NCBI GenBank assembly: GCA_020055645.1
Contig: CM034546.1
Coordinates: forward strand, 77,128,001-77,192,000
DNA length: 64,000 bases
Direction of reading: 5' to 3'
Source of the DNA: Tomocerus qinae
Lineage: Eukaryota > Arthropoda > Collembola > Entomobryomorpha > Tomoceridae
This document shows, one piece after another, positions 46,681-59,500 of the stretch. How positions within the stretch are numbered: position 1 is the stretch's first letter; each line of letters starts with the position of its first letter. The notes under the pieces were generated by a model. The model made no database searches. It saw only the letters and a program-made list of their open reading frames with translations, and had not been told where the DNA came from. The translations under genes were made by a program, and so were the position numbers.

Positions 46681-48058
46681 CAAATGACAATATTATGTGT
46701 ATACCATTTTAAATTCCTCTCAGATTTTACCACGCTATTGGTTTTTGAACACCAAGTGTAAGGCTCCGCCTATGTAGCTTCCTATTATAATAATTTTTAT
46801 AAAAAGTTCGCTGTCATGTCACATTTGTGATCATTTTACAAGTTTGGCTCCAAATTTTGTATGCGCTATAAAAAGGAGGAAAAAGCAAATTCGTAGGGTA
46901 TTTGTCGGGTGCTAGTATTTATAACTTTTGTAAGTAAGGAACTATTATGCAGGATATAAAAAAGAAGGAAATGTTTTCGCTGACGTAGTCCACGTAATAC
47001 TGGAGTAATTTTCTGCCATTAGTATGGAAGGATATAATAGTAAGTGTAAACTAATTTTAGATATTTTTAAAAGAAAATTATCTACATCTAATGCAAGGAA
47101 ATCTTATAACAATAATGGCTCTGTCTATTAAACTCAGCGCTTTAGATATGATGATCTCTTTAGAATGAAATTACGATTTTGCTATACAAAATAAACTTCA
47201 CAGTAATTTTAACCCTTGGACTATATTCATAATATATCAAAAGCGGTTGAAAAAGTTTACAATCACATCCTTACTTCCACAACCCAAGTCCATACACTAC
47301 AGTTTTCGTTCGATGGTGGAGTACAAGTACTAACTATCATTATCGAGGCAGCGATAGTAAACACATTTAATCGAAATAACCGTCATTAAATTATTTGGGT
47401 GAAATCTATAAATGACTATTACCCCTGCCCATGTATTATTTCCAGGAAACGTTGATTACACGTAGTTCATTTAATAGGATGTTTTCAATCACAGTTTTAC
47501 TGACAAAGTATATATTATGACAAAACTAAAAGTTTTTGTTTTTCCACTTCCAACTTATTTTTGTTCCTATTAGAAAATCTAATAGGAAACTTCTTATTAC
47601 ACTAATATTGGGTGTCAAATATTTTGGAAGGCTTAAGGCAAATGTGTATTGAAACATACAGTAAATGAATTTTCAGTCCTGAACATATTATATGGACCTG
47701 TTGCCACTTACATTTACGGAAAGTGCCAATTAAAGCATTTTTTCATTCTATTTATAGACAACGGAAAACACTTGCAGGAGGAGGTTCTTGTGGGTGTGAT
47801 GTTATTAGTATTGTCTAGACGAGTGATTCAGTATCATCAAAAACAAATTGTATGAAAATTTTAAATTGAAATGTAGGTCAAGGTAGATATGCAATGTATT
47901 ATTACCTATAGGTTTATAATTCAATATTTTCCCAAGTAGTGCAAGGTTTCTGATTGCATTCGTCACACTCCAACATTTCGTTGGACCTGAATATTTTACT
48001 TCAAAAATCACAGAATTAAAGCTGACAATTGGCAGTACGTACAAGCAAGGTTAAATGT
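46681..48058. other. Intergenic, no gene supported
   Basis: 3' flank of the TOG-domain gene. The frames at 47649-47855 and 47805-48044 show no motif or splice context. An inverted pair, ATTAGAAAATCTAATAGG, occurs at about 47569. Confidence 0.35.
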
Positions 48059-51000
48059 TTAATCGAGGGTAATAATGTTACAACTTTTTTTAATAGCATT
48101 AATTTGTTTTAAGGTAGCACGACGTAAATCCGGAGTAACGAATTTTTTCACCTTCTCATTAAAAGTGATGTCATCCATTAACTTTGCAAGCGCTTCCTTT
48201 GCATGAGTCCTAAAAATTAATAAATTAGTCATTTATAATGATTTCATAATATTATTATTATTATTGCAATTGCGCTTCCAATATCAAAATTGAAATAAAA
48301 TACCAATAGAGTTGATTTATAACATTATACCTGATTTCAAGAGAGCCTTCCAAGAGGAATCGGAAGAGAATGGGCAAAAGTCGGTCACTCATATCCAATG
48401 ACTGCTCCTGCCCGTGCTTCGTAACCAAATGTTGAAGCATTCGTGCAGTAGTTGCTCGCACAAGTGGATTCCGGTGTCTAAACAATTACAAAACGTTTTA
48501 TGAATAACAGGATAATAATATTATGCTGTGATCCAATTCGATTCGACAGCTATAGACCAAAGAAAGGGAAATTAAATTTTATGAGATAACAAAAAAATAG
48601 ATTACTTGACTCCCAACACTTCGAAGCAGGAGAACATTTCGTAATAAGAAACGGTTTCACAGGCTTCCATAACAGCGGCAGTTGCGTCCTCCCGAATGAA
48701 TTTGTTGACATCTGCAGTCTTTTCCAGTAGTTTCTGGAGGATCTTCTCGCATTCAGATTCCATAGCCGTACCGTAGACTTTGAAAAGATCTCCATAAAAA
48801 GCGCATGCAACGCGGCAAACTTGAGTGCGCAAATTAGTGAGATGTCTCAGCGCCGTTGTGTTGACGAGGGTAAGTTCAATTTTCATGTCTTCACTTCCAA
48901 TTAACTCTGTCAGATTTGCAAACCCCTCCATGTTGACTTCCCAATTGGTGGAGTTCAATTTGTTCAGACCTTTCTGCAGGGGACTTGTCTCTTCCTCTTC
49001 TTCTATCGTTTTCTCTTCCGTCGGAGCCTTCTTCTTTTTCTTCTTCTTTGGTCTAAAGTTCATATTTATTGATTATTCATACTATTATATTATTTAAGTT
49101 TTTTATTATAATAACTCTTACAATTTCTTTTCTTTCCTCTCCTTGATTTTCTTCGTCTTTGGAATTGGTATCGCTAAAATATAATTCAAACTAGCATTTC
49201 AGAAATATCGTTTCGAAATCTTAATAGATGAATTATGAATCTGAACAATAATTTACCAGCATATTCCGTGACTTTGAGATTTCGGAGAAATTCGTCAGAC
49301 ACCTTTTCACTCGTCTCGCTACTTCCACTTGAAACATTTCGCAGTTTAATATCGTTGTGGTCATCAGGGCGTTGCTGACGATTTGCTTGTTGATGCATCT
49401 TTGCCAATTCCGGTTTCCTGTATGAAAACAGTTCACCTTGGCAATTCCTGTAAAATCAATCAGAATATTTCTATTAGCTTTTTGACCTGCTTTTATGTTT
49501 TTAGATAAGAAAAATTAATTAGAGTTACCCATGATCATCATTGCTTGAAGCGTCAAAGAAATTTTTTGGGACAAAGTTTCTGGACATTTCTCGTAATTCT
49601 CTAAACTCTTGTGTATCTCTTGGTTCTCGTAACTGTCTTAACTCCCTCAATTCCTGCAACTCGCGTAAGTCTCGTGCTTCTCTTAATTCTCTGATTTCTT
49701 GTAATTCATGCGACTCTCGAAATTCTCTAAAATTTCTCAGTTCTTGCAACTCCTTTCTCTCTCGGGCGTCTCGGATCTCTCTTGGCTCAAATACATCTTG
49801 TGCCTTTCGAAATTCTCTGAACTCCCTTAACTCTTGTAAGTCTCGTAATTCTCGAGACTCCCTTGAATCAGGGGTTGTCTGCACGGGAGGCGATTGTTTT
49901 GGAGCCTGTATAAAAAGCCCATTCATTATAAATAATTCAGCAACCTTTTACTTGAGAACATCTTACTATTTTCTTACAATCAAATTGTTATAATGAGATT
50001 CATGTCGATAGGCTTTAAAATCTCTGGAGTCAGATGTCGGCTGATCCGTCGTCGATGAGGTCGGAATCTTGGATGTAAAATATTTATTTAAAACTCTCAT
50101 ATGAGAATAATTAAATTACAAAGAATTAGATAAATTAGGTTCATTTTGGATACCTCATCAAGTTGGTTGTATTTGGAAGGTCTACGGTAAACTTTAATGT
50201 CTCTCGAGTCAGATGATGGTTGATCTGTTGTCGATGACGTCGGAATCTTAGACGAAAAACATTTATTTAAAGTTTCTGTGAGATATTAAAATAGTTTAAT
50301 GGTTTTAAATCTTTTGGGTATAGTACCTCATCTATTTGGTTGTATCTAGAGGGTCTACGGTAAACTTTTATGTCCCTAGAGTCCGATGATGGTTGATCCG
50401 TCGTCGAAGACGTCGGGATCTTTTAGACAAATTATTAAGTTATAACTCTCCTGTAATTAAATTCTTTAAGTAAACCTAATCTTTCCCAATACCTCATCAA
50501 GTTGGTTGTATCTAGAGGGTCTTCTATACACTTTAATGTCTCTCGAGTCAGATGATGGTTGATCTATTGTCGATGAGGTCGGGATCTTAGACGGAAACAT
50601 TTATTTAAAGTTCTTGTACAATATTAATGTCATGGCTTTAAATCTTATGTAAATAGTACCTCATCTATTTGGTTGTATTTTGATGGTCTTCTATAAACTT
50701 TGATGTCTCTGGAGTCAGATGATGGTTGATCTATCGTCGATGAGGTCGGAATCTTAGAAGAAATACATTTATTTAAAGCTACTGTGAGATATTAAAATAA
50801 TGTTATAGCTTAAAAACCTTTTGTAAATAGTACCTCATCTATTTGGTTGTATTTAGATGGTCTTCTATAAACTTTGATGTCTCTAGAGTCTGATGACGGC
50901 TGGTCAGTTGAAGGAGTTGCATTCTTTAAAACAAAAAATTATTATAACCATTTTCATTATTAAGTATTTTAAAAGTGTTTTTAATACATACCTCCCATTG

Positions 51001-54000
51001 ACCGGGTCGCGTGTCTCTTCGGTACATAAAATCTCTTTTGTCATTCATTGGCTCTGACAACGTTGATGGTGTAGATGTCTGAAAAAGTTAATGATTTAAT
51101 ATCTGGAATATTCACGAATAGTACACAAAATGTCATGAAATAAACGTCTTTTAAACTGGTATTAACATATTTTACGACTACCTAAGAAAACTACAATAAT
51201 ATTGTCATGCCTTAGTATTTTAAGGCGACATTGTTTGGTTCAAAATTTAATAAAATATATTTACTAATGCTAAACGCATTTACCTCATCATACTTGTGGT
51301 AACGAGATTCTCTTCGCAGGATATTAAATTCCCTCGAGTTAGATGACGGCGGATCTGATGAAGGTGGAGCCTTTAGATTAATGTAAATATTTTTAAGTCA
51401 TATAACAGTCAGTTTTTTGTTGTCCACAATTATTAACAAAATAAAAGATGGCAATTTAATTTCGTAAAAATTGTAAGTTATGGCAAAATAAGGATATTTT
51501 TGAAAATAAGAAATTCCAGTACTTTGTCGTAATTTCTGAAACGAGGGTCTTTCCGAATAATTTTAAGCTCCCTTGCTTCTGGTGATAAATGCCGCAATGT
51601 TGAAGGTGTCGAAGTCTAGAAACGGAATGTAGTTATTTATGCAAAAGTATAATTATTTCAATTTTAATAATATAAAATAAATATAAAATAATGGCTAGTA
51701 CTTCTTCATATATATCATGCAGAAACATGTCCCTTCTGTAGCCATTTATTTCTCTCGGAACCGACATTGGGGACCGTAGAGTTGAAGGTGTCGACGTCGA
51801 GCTCTTTAAAACAATTCCTTTGTTAATATTTTATACTAATTTAAGATAAAATGAAATATTTTGTATAATTACCTCATCGTATTTGTTGTAACGGGAATCC
51901 CTCCGGTAGATCTTAATCGCTTTTGAGTCAGAAGACGAATTTGTAATTGTCGATGGTGTAGAATTCTAAATAATATTGTAAATCAATTCTCTCTTGTAAA
52001 AATTTTATATTGGTTATAGTATATTCATACAGAACTATTTTATTGTACCTCCTCATATTTATTGAGACGGGAAGGATAAACTTTGAAATTTTGCTGAAAT
52101 GACGGCTCAAAGTGTCTGATTTCGTTTTTGGAATACAATTGCGGTAAGGAATTTCCACGAATTGCTGTCAATAATTAAATTCCTAATTACCAGATTCAAA
52201 AACTACTTTGATTTATATTATAATTTTAAATACAATTTGTGGATGCCGATGATGAATTGTAGTGTTTGGAATGATGGTTCAGAAACTCGGGCGTTTCCAC
52301 ATCTGGATTGCCATCCTGCAAATCCACAAGCAAAAGATAATTGAGCATTAGAAAGGAGTGTCTACTCTTAACTGTATCTTAGAAGCTAATTGGCTATTCC
52401 ATACTATTTTTGTCATTATTATTACCACAGTAATATTTACCATGAATTTTCTATTACTTTACTATAGAAATTTTCTTAAGTTCATTTAGTTTTATTTACT
52501 ATAGTATCCTGTTCATTTATAGTAATACTCATGGATCAATAATCAAAGATATAAACTGACCTCCAATAAATTGACATCTTGCTTCACAGCTTGGTGACTG
52601 TAACACAAAAAACCGCTATTATATTAAACAATAAAATTCAAGAATTATTTAATTTATCTGAACTTACTCGACAGTTGATCTGACGAGGGGTCCTTTTCCC
52701 TGGAGAATCCAATCAACGTCAGCTCCTTGAGATGGTTCCTTTTTATTTTCGGATTTCACAGGTACATTTTCATCAGCTTCTTCGGTGCTAGAATTCCTTT
52801 TGACGATTAAATCAAATGGAATGTAAAGGCCGTAGTCCACCAATACCGTAAAAGAAACCGAAGGAGTGGAATGTCTCTCCGCTCGGGCTTTTATAGCATT
52901 TAATGAGCTCTCTTCTGGAGCAGTATTTTCTGACTCTGACTGCGTCGAGGACTCCATCGGTCTTTATAAAAGCATGAATATGATTTGCAAATAAATATTT
53001 TAGATATTGAAAAGGATTGATTTGTTTAACCGACTGACCTTTCGGCATAAACCATAAAATGCTCCATAGCCTGTTCAAGTCCAATTGTGTGGGAGATGAG
53101 AGCAATTAATTCCAGAGATGCCTGCCTTACCCGTCGTTTTCTATTCCACAGCATTTTACATGCCTATAAATATTCAAGCATACCAAAACTGTAACTACCT
53201 ATAAAATAATTTTCCATGTCCACTGTGAATTAGGTTTACCCATTCGGAGAGAAGTGAATAATCAAAGCAGTCATTGTCGAAGACGAGAAGAAGATATGTA
53301 AGGGCGTCAATGGCAATAGATTTAATTCTGGGACCGCCCTTTACAAATGAATCATTGAGGATGTAAATAAAAGGCTGAAGAACGTAACTGAGTCCAAATC
53401 CCGAGATCACATTCTTCAGAACAATGAATCCTTCGTTGCGGAGAGAAGGTCGACTTTCAGAGGCAAATGTACAGAGTCTGCGAATGAGCCTAAGAATACA
53501 TTTATTGTTTTAGCATGTAATAAATCACTAGATTATAATTTCAAATTATTTTAATGTATTGTAAATTATTACAATACATTATAAATTATTTTAATGCATT
53601 ATAAACTATTATAATTTTTAACATACTATGATAATGCATTATTAATAAGCAATTATTAATTTAAATTTAACATTATTGATACAATTGCAATATCTATGCA
53701 ATTCCAATGTGGTATAAACTATTTAAAATATATTTAAAACTATTATAATCCACTATAAAGAGGAGGCAATATATTTTGAGCATTTTAATGCATTCTAACT
53801 CATTTCTAATCATCGCAAATTATAATAAATTCCAATGATATTAAAATTATATAGTGCGTTATAAATTATTGTAATTCCTTATAAATTATTTTAAGGCATT
53901 GTAATATGCCTAGTTAAATTTTAATATTAAGTAATAAATAACGGTTGCCAATTTACCAAGTTAAATCGCAATCGGGAGAATCTAACTCCTTGAATCTGTG

Positions 54001-55624
54001 TGTGAAGACATTTATAGTGTTTAAGATTGATATTCCAGTAGTAAAATTGTTCTCTGCTGCGATGGAAGTGATTAGGGGCACGAGTTGTGGCAAATTCTTC
54101 AAGAGCGTGGGACGATTTACCTTGGCAATAGAATCGGACAGCTTATTTGCCATATCAGTCTTTTCTTTCGGTAGAGTCTAGAATGAAAAGGTTCACAAAG
54201 TAAATATTTATTCATCTGTTGCTATATAGAATCGATTTGACATTGATCAAGTTCAGTTCTAAGTGGGTGTTGAGTGCATGGAGAAATGGAATTATGGGTC
54301 AACGAAATGTGGAGCGATTGGAAAAGGATCAATAATTCCCCTCTCTCACGCAACCAACGAATTTGTGTCGTGACTTCAATCCCAAGTGCTTCCACTTCCG
54401 TTCCAAGACGTCCCATTCTCTATTGTCTCTCTTCCGTAAATCATTATTTCTACGTGATTATGATGCAATATACAAATTGGTAGACATTAATGCCATACTT
54501 ACCTTTTGATCCGCCATTTTTTCACCGAAATCCTCAAGAATAACAGAGAAGTCCATGTCAACTTCGTTATAATTATCCTCCGGTTCATAACTGCCTTCTC
54601 TTTTAAAATCCAGTCCCTTATTCCACTCTTCGACATTCTCCTCGTTTTTCTCATTGCTGTCATCTTTCTTCTCCTCGGTATTTTCTTCTTCTTCCTCTTC
54701 TTCGTCATCCACATTTATATTACCTTTCTCAGCACTAATTGCATTTTCTTCGCTAGTATCAGATTTATCTCCATCTGAATCCTCCTGATCAGACACGTCG
54801 GATCCGTCGTGATCCGAGAAAGAAGTATTGTGGAAATAGCTGAGTCGCTTCCAGTCTATGGCATTCCGGGGATAAGGATCTAAAGTCGGCGGAGGGGGAT
54901 AAAGTTGTTGTTTGTTGTTGTAAGGATTACTCTCTACTGAAGAAGATTCAAACTGGAATTCAGAGTTTCTGTCTGGGTAATCTGGAGCTTTGGAAATGTA
55001 AAAGGACGGGTAGGCTCCTTGTCTATCTGAAAATTCTGAAGATTCTGTTGTCTGAAACTGCGGATTGGGCAGTGCAAATTTCCTCTCGGGAAAATCTTGG
55101 TATTTTGAGGCTGGAAAAGGCGGGTAACTTACTTTTCTATCTTGGTGACCTGGCGGGTAGGGAATTTTTCTGTCTTGATGGCCTGGCGGGTAAGGAATCT
55201 TTCGGTCTTGATGCCCTTGAGGGTAGGAGATTTTTCTGTCCTGGATCCCTGGGGGGTAAGAAATATTTCTATCTTGATAGTTGGGTAAATGTGAGATATT
55301 TCGGTCTGGACGGTCGGTCGGATAGGATACTTTTCTATCATGTATACTTTTGGCATAGATCTTTCGGTCTGATAAATCTGATGGATAAGACGCTTTTCTA
55401 TCATGAAGGTTTGGCGGATACGACAATTTTCTAGCCTGATAGCCTGGAGGTAGGGGTGGCTTTTTATTTAGCTTGCCCTTTGCTTTTTCTGGCTGTTTGG
55501 ATGCAGGGAATGGCGGATATCCGACTTGTCTGCTGTAAATGTCTTGCTCGTGGAATCTTTTGTGAGCAGGGTTGAAATCCGATGAAGACGAAGAACCCGG
55601 TGGTAACTTTTTGACTTGCTTCAT
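48059..55624 (-). CDS. TOG-domain microtubule regulator, TOGARAM/crescerin-like, 25 exons
   Basis: Minus-strand exons: 54503-55624, 53957-54177, 53240-53489, 53039-53163, 52668-52961, 52561-52597, 52234-52315, 52049-52164, eleven mini-exons at 49978-51965, 49529-49905, 49257-49417, 49122-49173, 48606-49052, 48331-48477, 48059-48209. Total 4596 nt, 1531 aa, all phases consistent. Residues 1-374 are disordered, with PPGHQDRKI-type repeats and an acidic stretch. About 375-573 form helical HEAT-like repeats of a first TOG region. Then come disordered sequence, the mini-exon repeats (750-1087), an Arg/Glu-rich coiled coil (about 1088-1213), a Lys-rich linker, and a C-terminal TOG domain (NLRTQVCRVAC, FIREDATAAVM, VKHRNPLVRATTARML). 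The HRNxxVR signature and spacing match TOGARAM/crescerin proteins, which bind tubulin and tune axonemal microtubules. In arthropods, sperm flagella or sensory cilia are the likely site. The start is the first ATG; an acceptor-like CAG just upstream allows a 5' leader intron. Confidence 0.8.
49978..51965 (-). repeat. Tandem array of eleven phase-0 mini-exons
   Basis: Exons at 51873-51965, 51702-51803, 51523-51615, 51284-51370, 50992-51078, 50834-50923, 50660-50752, 50493-50585, 50327-50419, 50154-50246 and 49978-50067. Each is 87-102 nt, a multiple of three, and begins and ends in phase 0. Each encodes one copy of a motif of the form xTPST...SSDSRDIKVYRR-S-YN-DE. The five at 50154-50923 are nearly identical (SSDSRDIKVYRRPS), and their introns are of similar length (74-81 bp) and sequence. 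The outer exons are more diverged, so the array grew recently from its 3' part. Confidence 0.92.
53530..53930. repeat. Degenerate AT-rich tandem repeat in an intron
   Basis: Imperfect repeats of a unit like TTATAAATTATTTTAATGCA within the intron between the first two TOG exons. Non-coding. Confidence 0.5.
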
Positions 55625-57302
55625 TTCGGTGGATTTATTCACTGTCACAAATCAGTTCTCTCCTCTTCGACTCTCTCTGGAAGAATGAAAGGAAAAGGAA
55701 TGACTGGAGCAATGAAAGAGTGGATTGATTTTCCAGTTCCAGTTTCCTATCTACAGATACCCGCACAAAAAAGTAAAACCGATATCCGAATGGCCTAGTG
55801 CAATCCAAATACTAAACCAGTACACGACAAAAAAGCGTATGGATTTCTCAAGGTGCATTATTAGTAAGCAATAAAATCTCATTTTAGTCTTTTTACCCAC
55901 AACAAATCAGTTTCTACCAAATTGGACTTTCAACAATAGATTCTTATGATTCTCTGATTGCCTCATGACATAATTTACCTTTTGCTATTTGGGTAGTTAT
56001 TGTTTTGTGCCATTTATATTCACCTGATTTGTCACACAAGTTTATTGGAGTAGGTCCAATGACAAATATTTTCTAATGTAACCCCAAATCTTTATAAAAA
56101 TTGCATATATAGACAAATGTCTATATTGTACTGTATTTTTTGTCTAACTATAAGTCTTCAAATATCAATCGAATTGGAAATCGGAATTTGCAACAAGTAC
56201 ATGCCAGTGTGTCACTACATAAAAAGGACTGACACATTGACACGGAAAATTATGCAATATATACATGGGTAGTATGTTTTTTACATTAGTTCGGGTTATG
56301 TACCACTATGATACAATACTGTAATGATACAATAAGTTCTACAATTGAAGCTACAATTTTAAAGGTACAAATAAATAAGTACCAACACTAAATTATATTA
56401 ATGCATTATTTTCCCCTTAAAGTCATTTGGAAATACATAGTTACTTTTGTTCAACTATTTACTTCTAGTATAGTTAGAGAAAGATTGATTAATTATTTAG
56501 AAATAAATAGCTAGTGGTAAAATAATTTATATAATAGTCAAAATAAATCAAAAAGCATTTTTGCAGGGTGGAATTTTTATTGGAGTCCAATTTTCTGTAT
56601 TTTAATATCGTAATAAAATGGTCACATTCCAAAGAGAATAGAATATAATATTACATAAACCTGATTTACAAAATAAAAGTATTAATGGAAGATTTCATTA
56701 CAATCTACGTCATTGAAAGTAGTATTAAGAAAATAAATCAGTGTATACTCAATAATGTATTAATCATAAATTTAACCTTTAAGTCAGTTCTGTCTGTACT
56801 AAAGCAATGCTTATAAATCAAATGAGCGATAGGATAATATTCCATTATCAGAGACCTGCATGGAGAAACGAAGGTCTGAAGTTTGTTTGGTTCAGAGAAA
56901 GGGAAAGTTAAGACCGTGGTTGAATTGGAGTCACCAATGCCATTGATTCCGTTCACTTCACACAATCCCTTTCATTATTATTACTCAGCCGTCATGCGAC
57001 AGATTAAAAATAGATAAACCCCAAATGCGTTAATATAATGAAATATTATGCTTCTATGGTACTTTCCAAACAGATGCGGGAGATAGGAACAATAAATATA
57101 TTATTTCGACCGGGCGGTCGAGGAAATATTACGACGACGGGGATTAAATTAATATGCAATGTCAAAGTTATGCGTTGAACTCTGAACTGTTTAAAATATA
57201 CGCATAGCAGAAAAGAAAGTCGATTTTAAAGGCTAACCACTCCATCGGTATTACGTTCTTGCTACATGCTTGATCTAATTTTAAAACAGCCAATGGATAT
57301 CG
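55625..57302. other. Intergenic between divergent TOG and cuticle genes
   Basis: Includes the 5' leader and promoter of the TOG gene and upstream DNA of cuticle gene 3. A short perfect stem, TCGACCG-GG-CGGTCGA, lies at about 57107-57122. No gene seen; the 55616-55798 and 56738-56965 frames have no motif. Confidence 0.35.
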
Positions 57303-57310
57303 TATAAATA
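57303..57310 (+). promoter_or_regulatory. TATA box of cuticle gene copy 3
   Basis: TATAAATA 91 bases before the ATG, as in the other two cuticle genes. Confidence 0.75.
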
Positions 57311-57400
57311 CGGGCCGAAAATCTGTATGAAGCATAATTCACATTTCTTCTTTCACAATTACAAGAACAGCAATCCAAAGGAAATCAATTGTGATTCAAC

Positions 57401-58419
57401 ATGAAAGTTGTAAGAAAATTAACATGTTTTTTTTCAATTTATAGAAAAATTTTGAAGTAATGTGAAACAGAACAATATTATAAATTTTATATTATATTTA
57501 TTTTAGAGTAAAAATAATATTTTCCCAATTTTTAAACAGAAAGTTAACTATTCAACATTTATTTTACAGTTCGCAGTTCTTTGTGTTTTGGTTGGGAGCG
57601 CCGTGGCCCAATATGGAGCTGCCCCCGCCATTCGGATGTCATATGGACAATCTGCTCCAGTGTCATACGCACCATCTGCTCCGTCTTATGCACCTGCAGC
57701 TCCAGCATACGGATCTTCTGCTCCAGCTTACGGAGCAGCTACTCGCAATATCGCAATCACCCGATTCAACCAGCAAATCCATGGATCCGACTCCAACTCT
57801 GTAGAGTAAGTTAGAAATAAATATTAAAATTGAATTTCTGGAAATGTAATTAAAATGTTAATTATTTTAAGTTTATTAATTATTTTTATTTTATTTCAGT
57901 TTCGAAGGTGAGAATGGTATCAAAGTGTCCCAGAACGTGAGACAAACTGCTTCATCCAGCGGAAGTTACGATGACGGATACGGCAAGCGAGTTCCTTCAG
58001 CGGGTGGAATCAGCCAACAAGGATCTTTCAGCTACACTTCCCCCGAGGGAATCCCAATCCAAGTCCAGTACACCGCCGGTGAAGGTGGATTCGTCGCTCA
58101 AGGCGCTCATCTTCCTACACCTCCCCCAATGCCAAAGGAATTGGTCGCCGCTTATGCCGCCGCCAACCCCGCTTCTTATGCCGCCCCAGCTGCTCCCGCC
58201 TACTCCTCATACTCCGCCCCAGCTGCTCCAGCCTACTCCGCCCCAGCTGCTCCCGCCTATTCCGCCCCAGCTGCTCCCGCCTATTCCGCCCCAGCTGCTC
58301 CCGCCTACTCTGCTCCAGCTGCTCCAAGCTATGCCGCAGCAGCTCCAATGTCCAGCTACAGTGCTCCAGCTGCCCCAGTCAAATCAGTTTCCATTAGCTA
58401 TTCTTCTCCAGGATATTAA
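57401..58419 (+). CDS. RR-type cuticle protein, copy 3
   Basis: Three exons (57401-57409, 57570-57805, 57900-58419) total 765 nt and encode 254 aa, with exactly the same exon sizes as copy 1. The signal peptide is MKVFAVLCVLVGSAVA. The Rebers-Riddiford chitin-binding domain (FEGENGI, QGSFSYTSPEGIPI, AGEGGFVAQGAHLPTPPPMP) is followed by AYSAPAAP repeats and the ending SVSISYSSPGY. Protein differences from copy 1 are few, for example QIHGSDS for QINGADS. It lies about 21 kb away on the opposite strand, so it was copied by an inverted duplication or kept similar by gene conversion. The product is a secreted structural protein of the exoskeleton. Confidence 0.96.
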
Positions 58420-59220
58420 ATAATATAATTTTAAAAGTACTAGTTCAATGATAAATGTGCAATCTATATGAATTTTAACCTACAAACATGATAAAATAAA
58501 TCTTCAATATATTTTTTATTTCAAATGATATTACCCACATGTTGATTCATGTTCCAAAAGGGTCACAATTGCAATACAATTTCATAATCTGAATAAGTCA
58601 CGACAAAGCATTAGTAATCTGCATCGAGTTAATATTTAAAACTTACAATTATATCTAGTTTGGAATGTTTTTAATACAGTCTCTACATAATCAAAATATA
58701 CAAATGAAGACTTAAATAATAGATCTAATTTCTTCATGTCCATTGCATTCCAATAAACTGTTTAGCTAAGTTTATTACACTTGGCTCATCAGGGCATATA
58801 AAATGTACCCAAGCAGGATGGTTTCCCTAACTATAATTGTAATTCCCCTTCTTTAAACAAGTAATCATAAACATGAACATTATTTATTGACAGTTTTACT
58901 GAATGTTTATATATAAGTATCATTGTTATTGCTAATATAGCAAATCCAGTTATAATTGTAGCGATGCAAAGAGTAAAGTTTAAAACATTATTTTTATTTC
59001 AAATGGCTCAAAAAGACTGCAGTGAAATATCACACTTTTACAGTGAATTAACAAATTGAAGGAACCTGCAATGTATTTACTTTTAATTGTATGATTGTAT
59101 GTGAAAAGAGAATTGAATGTATTCTGATTAATTATTTTTAATTATTAATACGCATCGTTAAATCCTACTTTTAGTATGAACTCTCCAATTTAGAGTTTCT
59201 TTATCATTCACGATTTCGCA
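58420..59220. other. Intergenic, no gene seen
   Basis: 3' flank of cuticle gene 3, AT-rich. No coding potential recognised. Confidence 0.4.
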
Positions 59221-59224
59221 AAGG

Positions 59225-59345
59225 TATTACCAGGGCCGGGGGGTGGGCATCGTGAAAATTTAGCCATTTTTTGCATTTTTAGACAAAAATTTCTTTATTC
59301 TCGCTTCCGGGGAGGCACGTGCCCCGGTGCCCCCTTGAAGGAGGA
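59225..59345. repeat. GC-rich insert, possibly a MITE fragment
   Basis: Begins CAGGGCCGGGGGGTGGGC and includes GGCACGTGCCCCGGTGCCCCC. It stands out from the surrounding AT-rich DNA. The G-run and C-run ends recall the MITE at 20449-20729, but I could not define inverted ends or a target duplication. Confidence 0.3.
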
Positions 59346-59362
59346 GCAAGAGGCTTGACTAT

Positions 59363-59500
59363 GGTGACCTGTTCATTTTTCACGACAAGAACAGACAGCA
59401 TCAATACTTGGTAATAGTAAGTCGGAGACAAAGTTCTTAAAAAGTCGTTGAAACGGAGAAAGAGTTTCGTTATGTAGTTTAAATTTTATCAGATGGTTAC
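59363..59500 (+). pseudogene. Decayed fragment of an IR-like gene
   Basis: Aligns with the N-terminal part of the gene at 63340: CDLFIFHDKN is readable in both, followed by matching GAGACA..AAGAGTTT..TA.GT..TTTAAAT.TTATCA. Here stops follow soon (TAATAG after QYL), and neither the signal peptide nor later exons are seen. It is a remnant of a duplicated receptor gene. Confidence 0.6.

Noticed and set aside
49541-49993. Ser/Asn-rich plus-strand frame
   Set aside because: Antisense shadow of the Arg/Glu-rich coiled-coil exon of the TOG gene.
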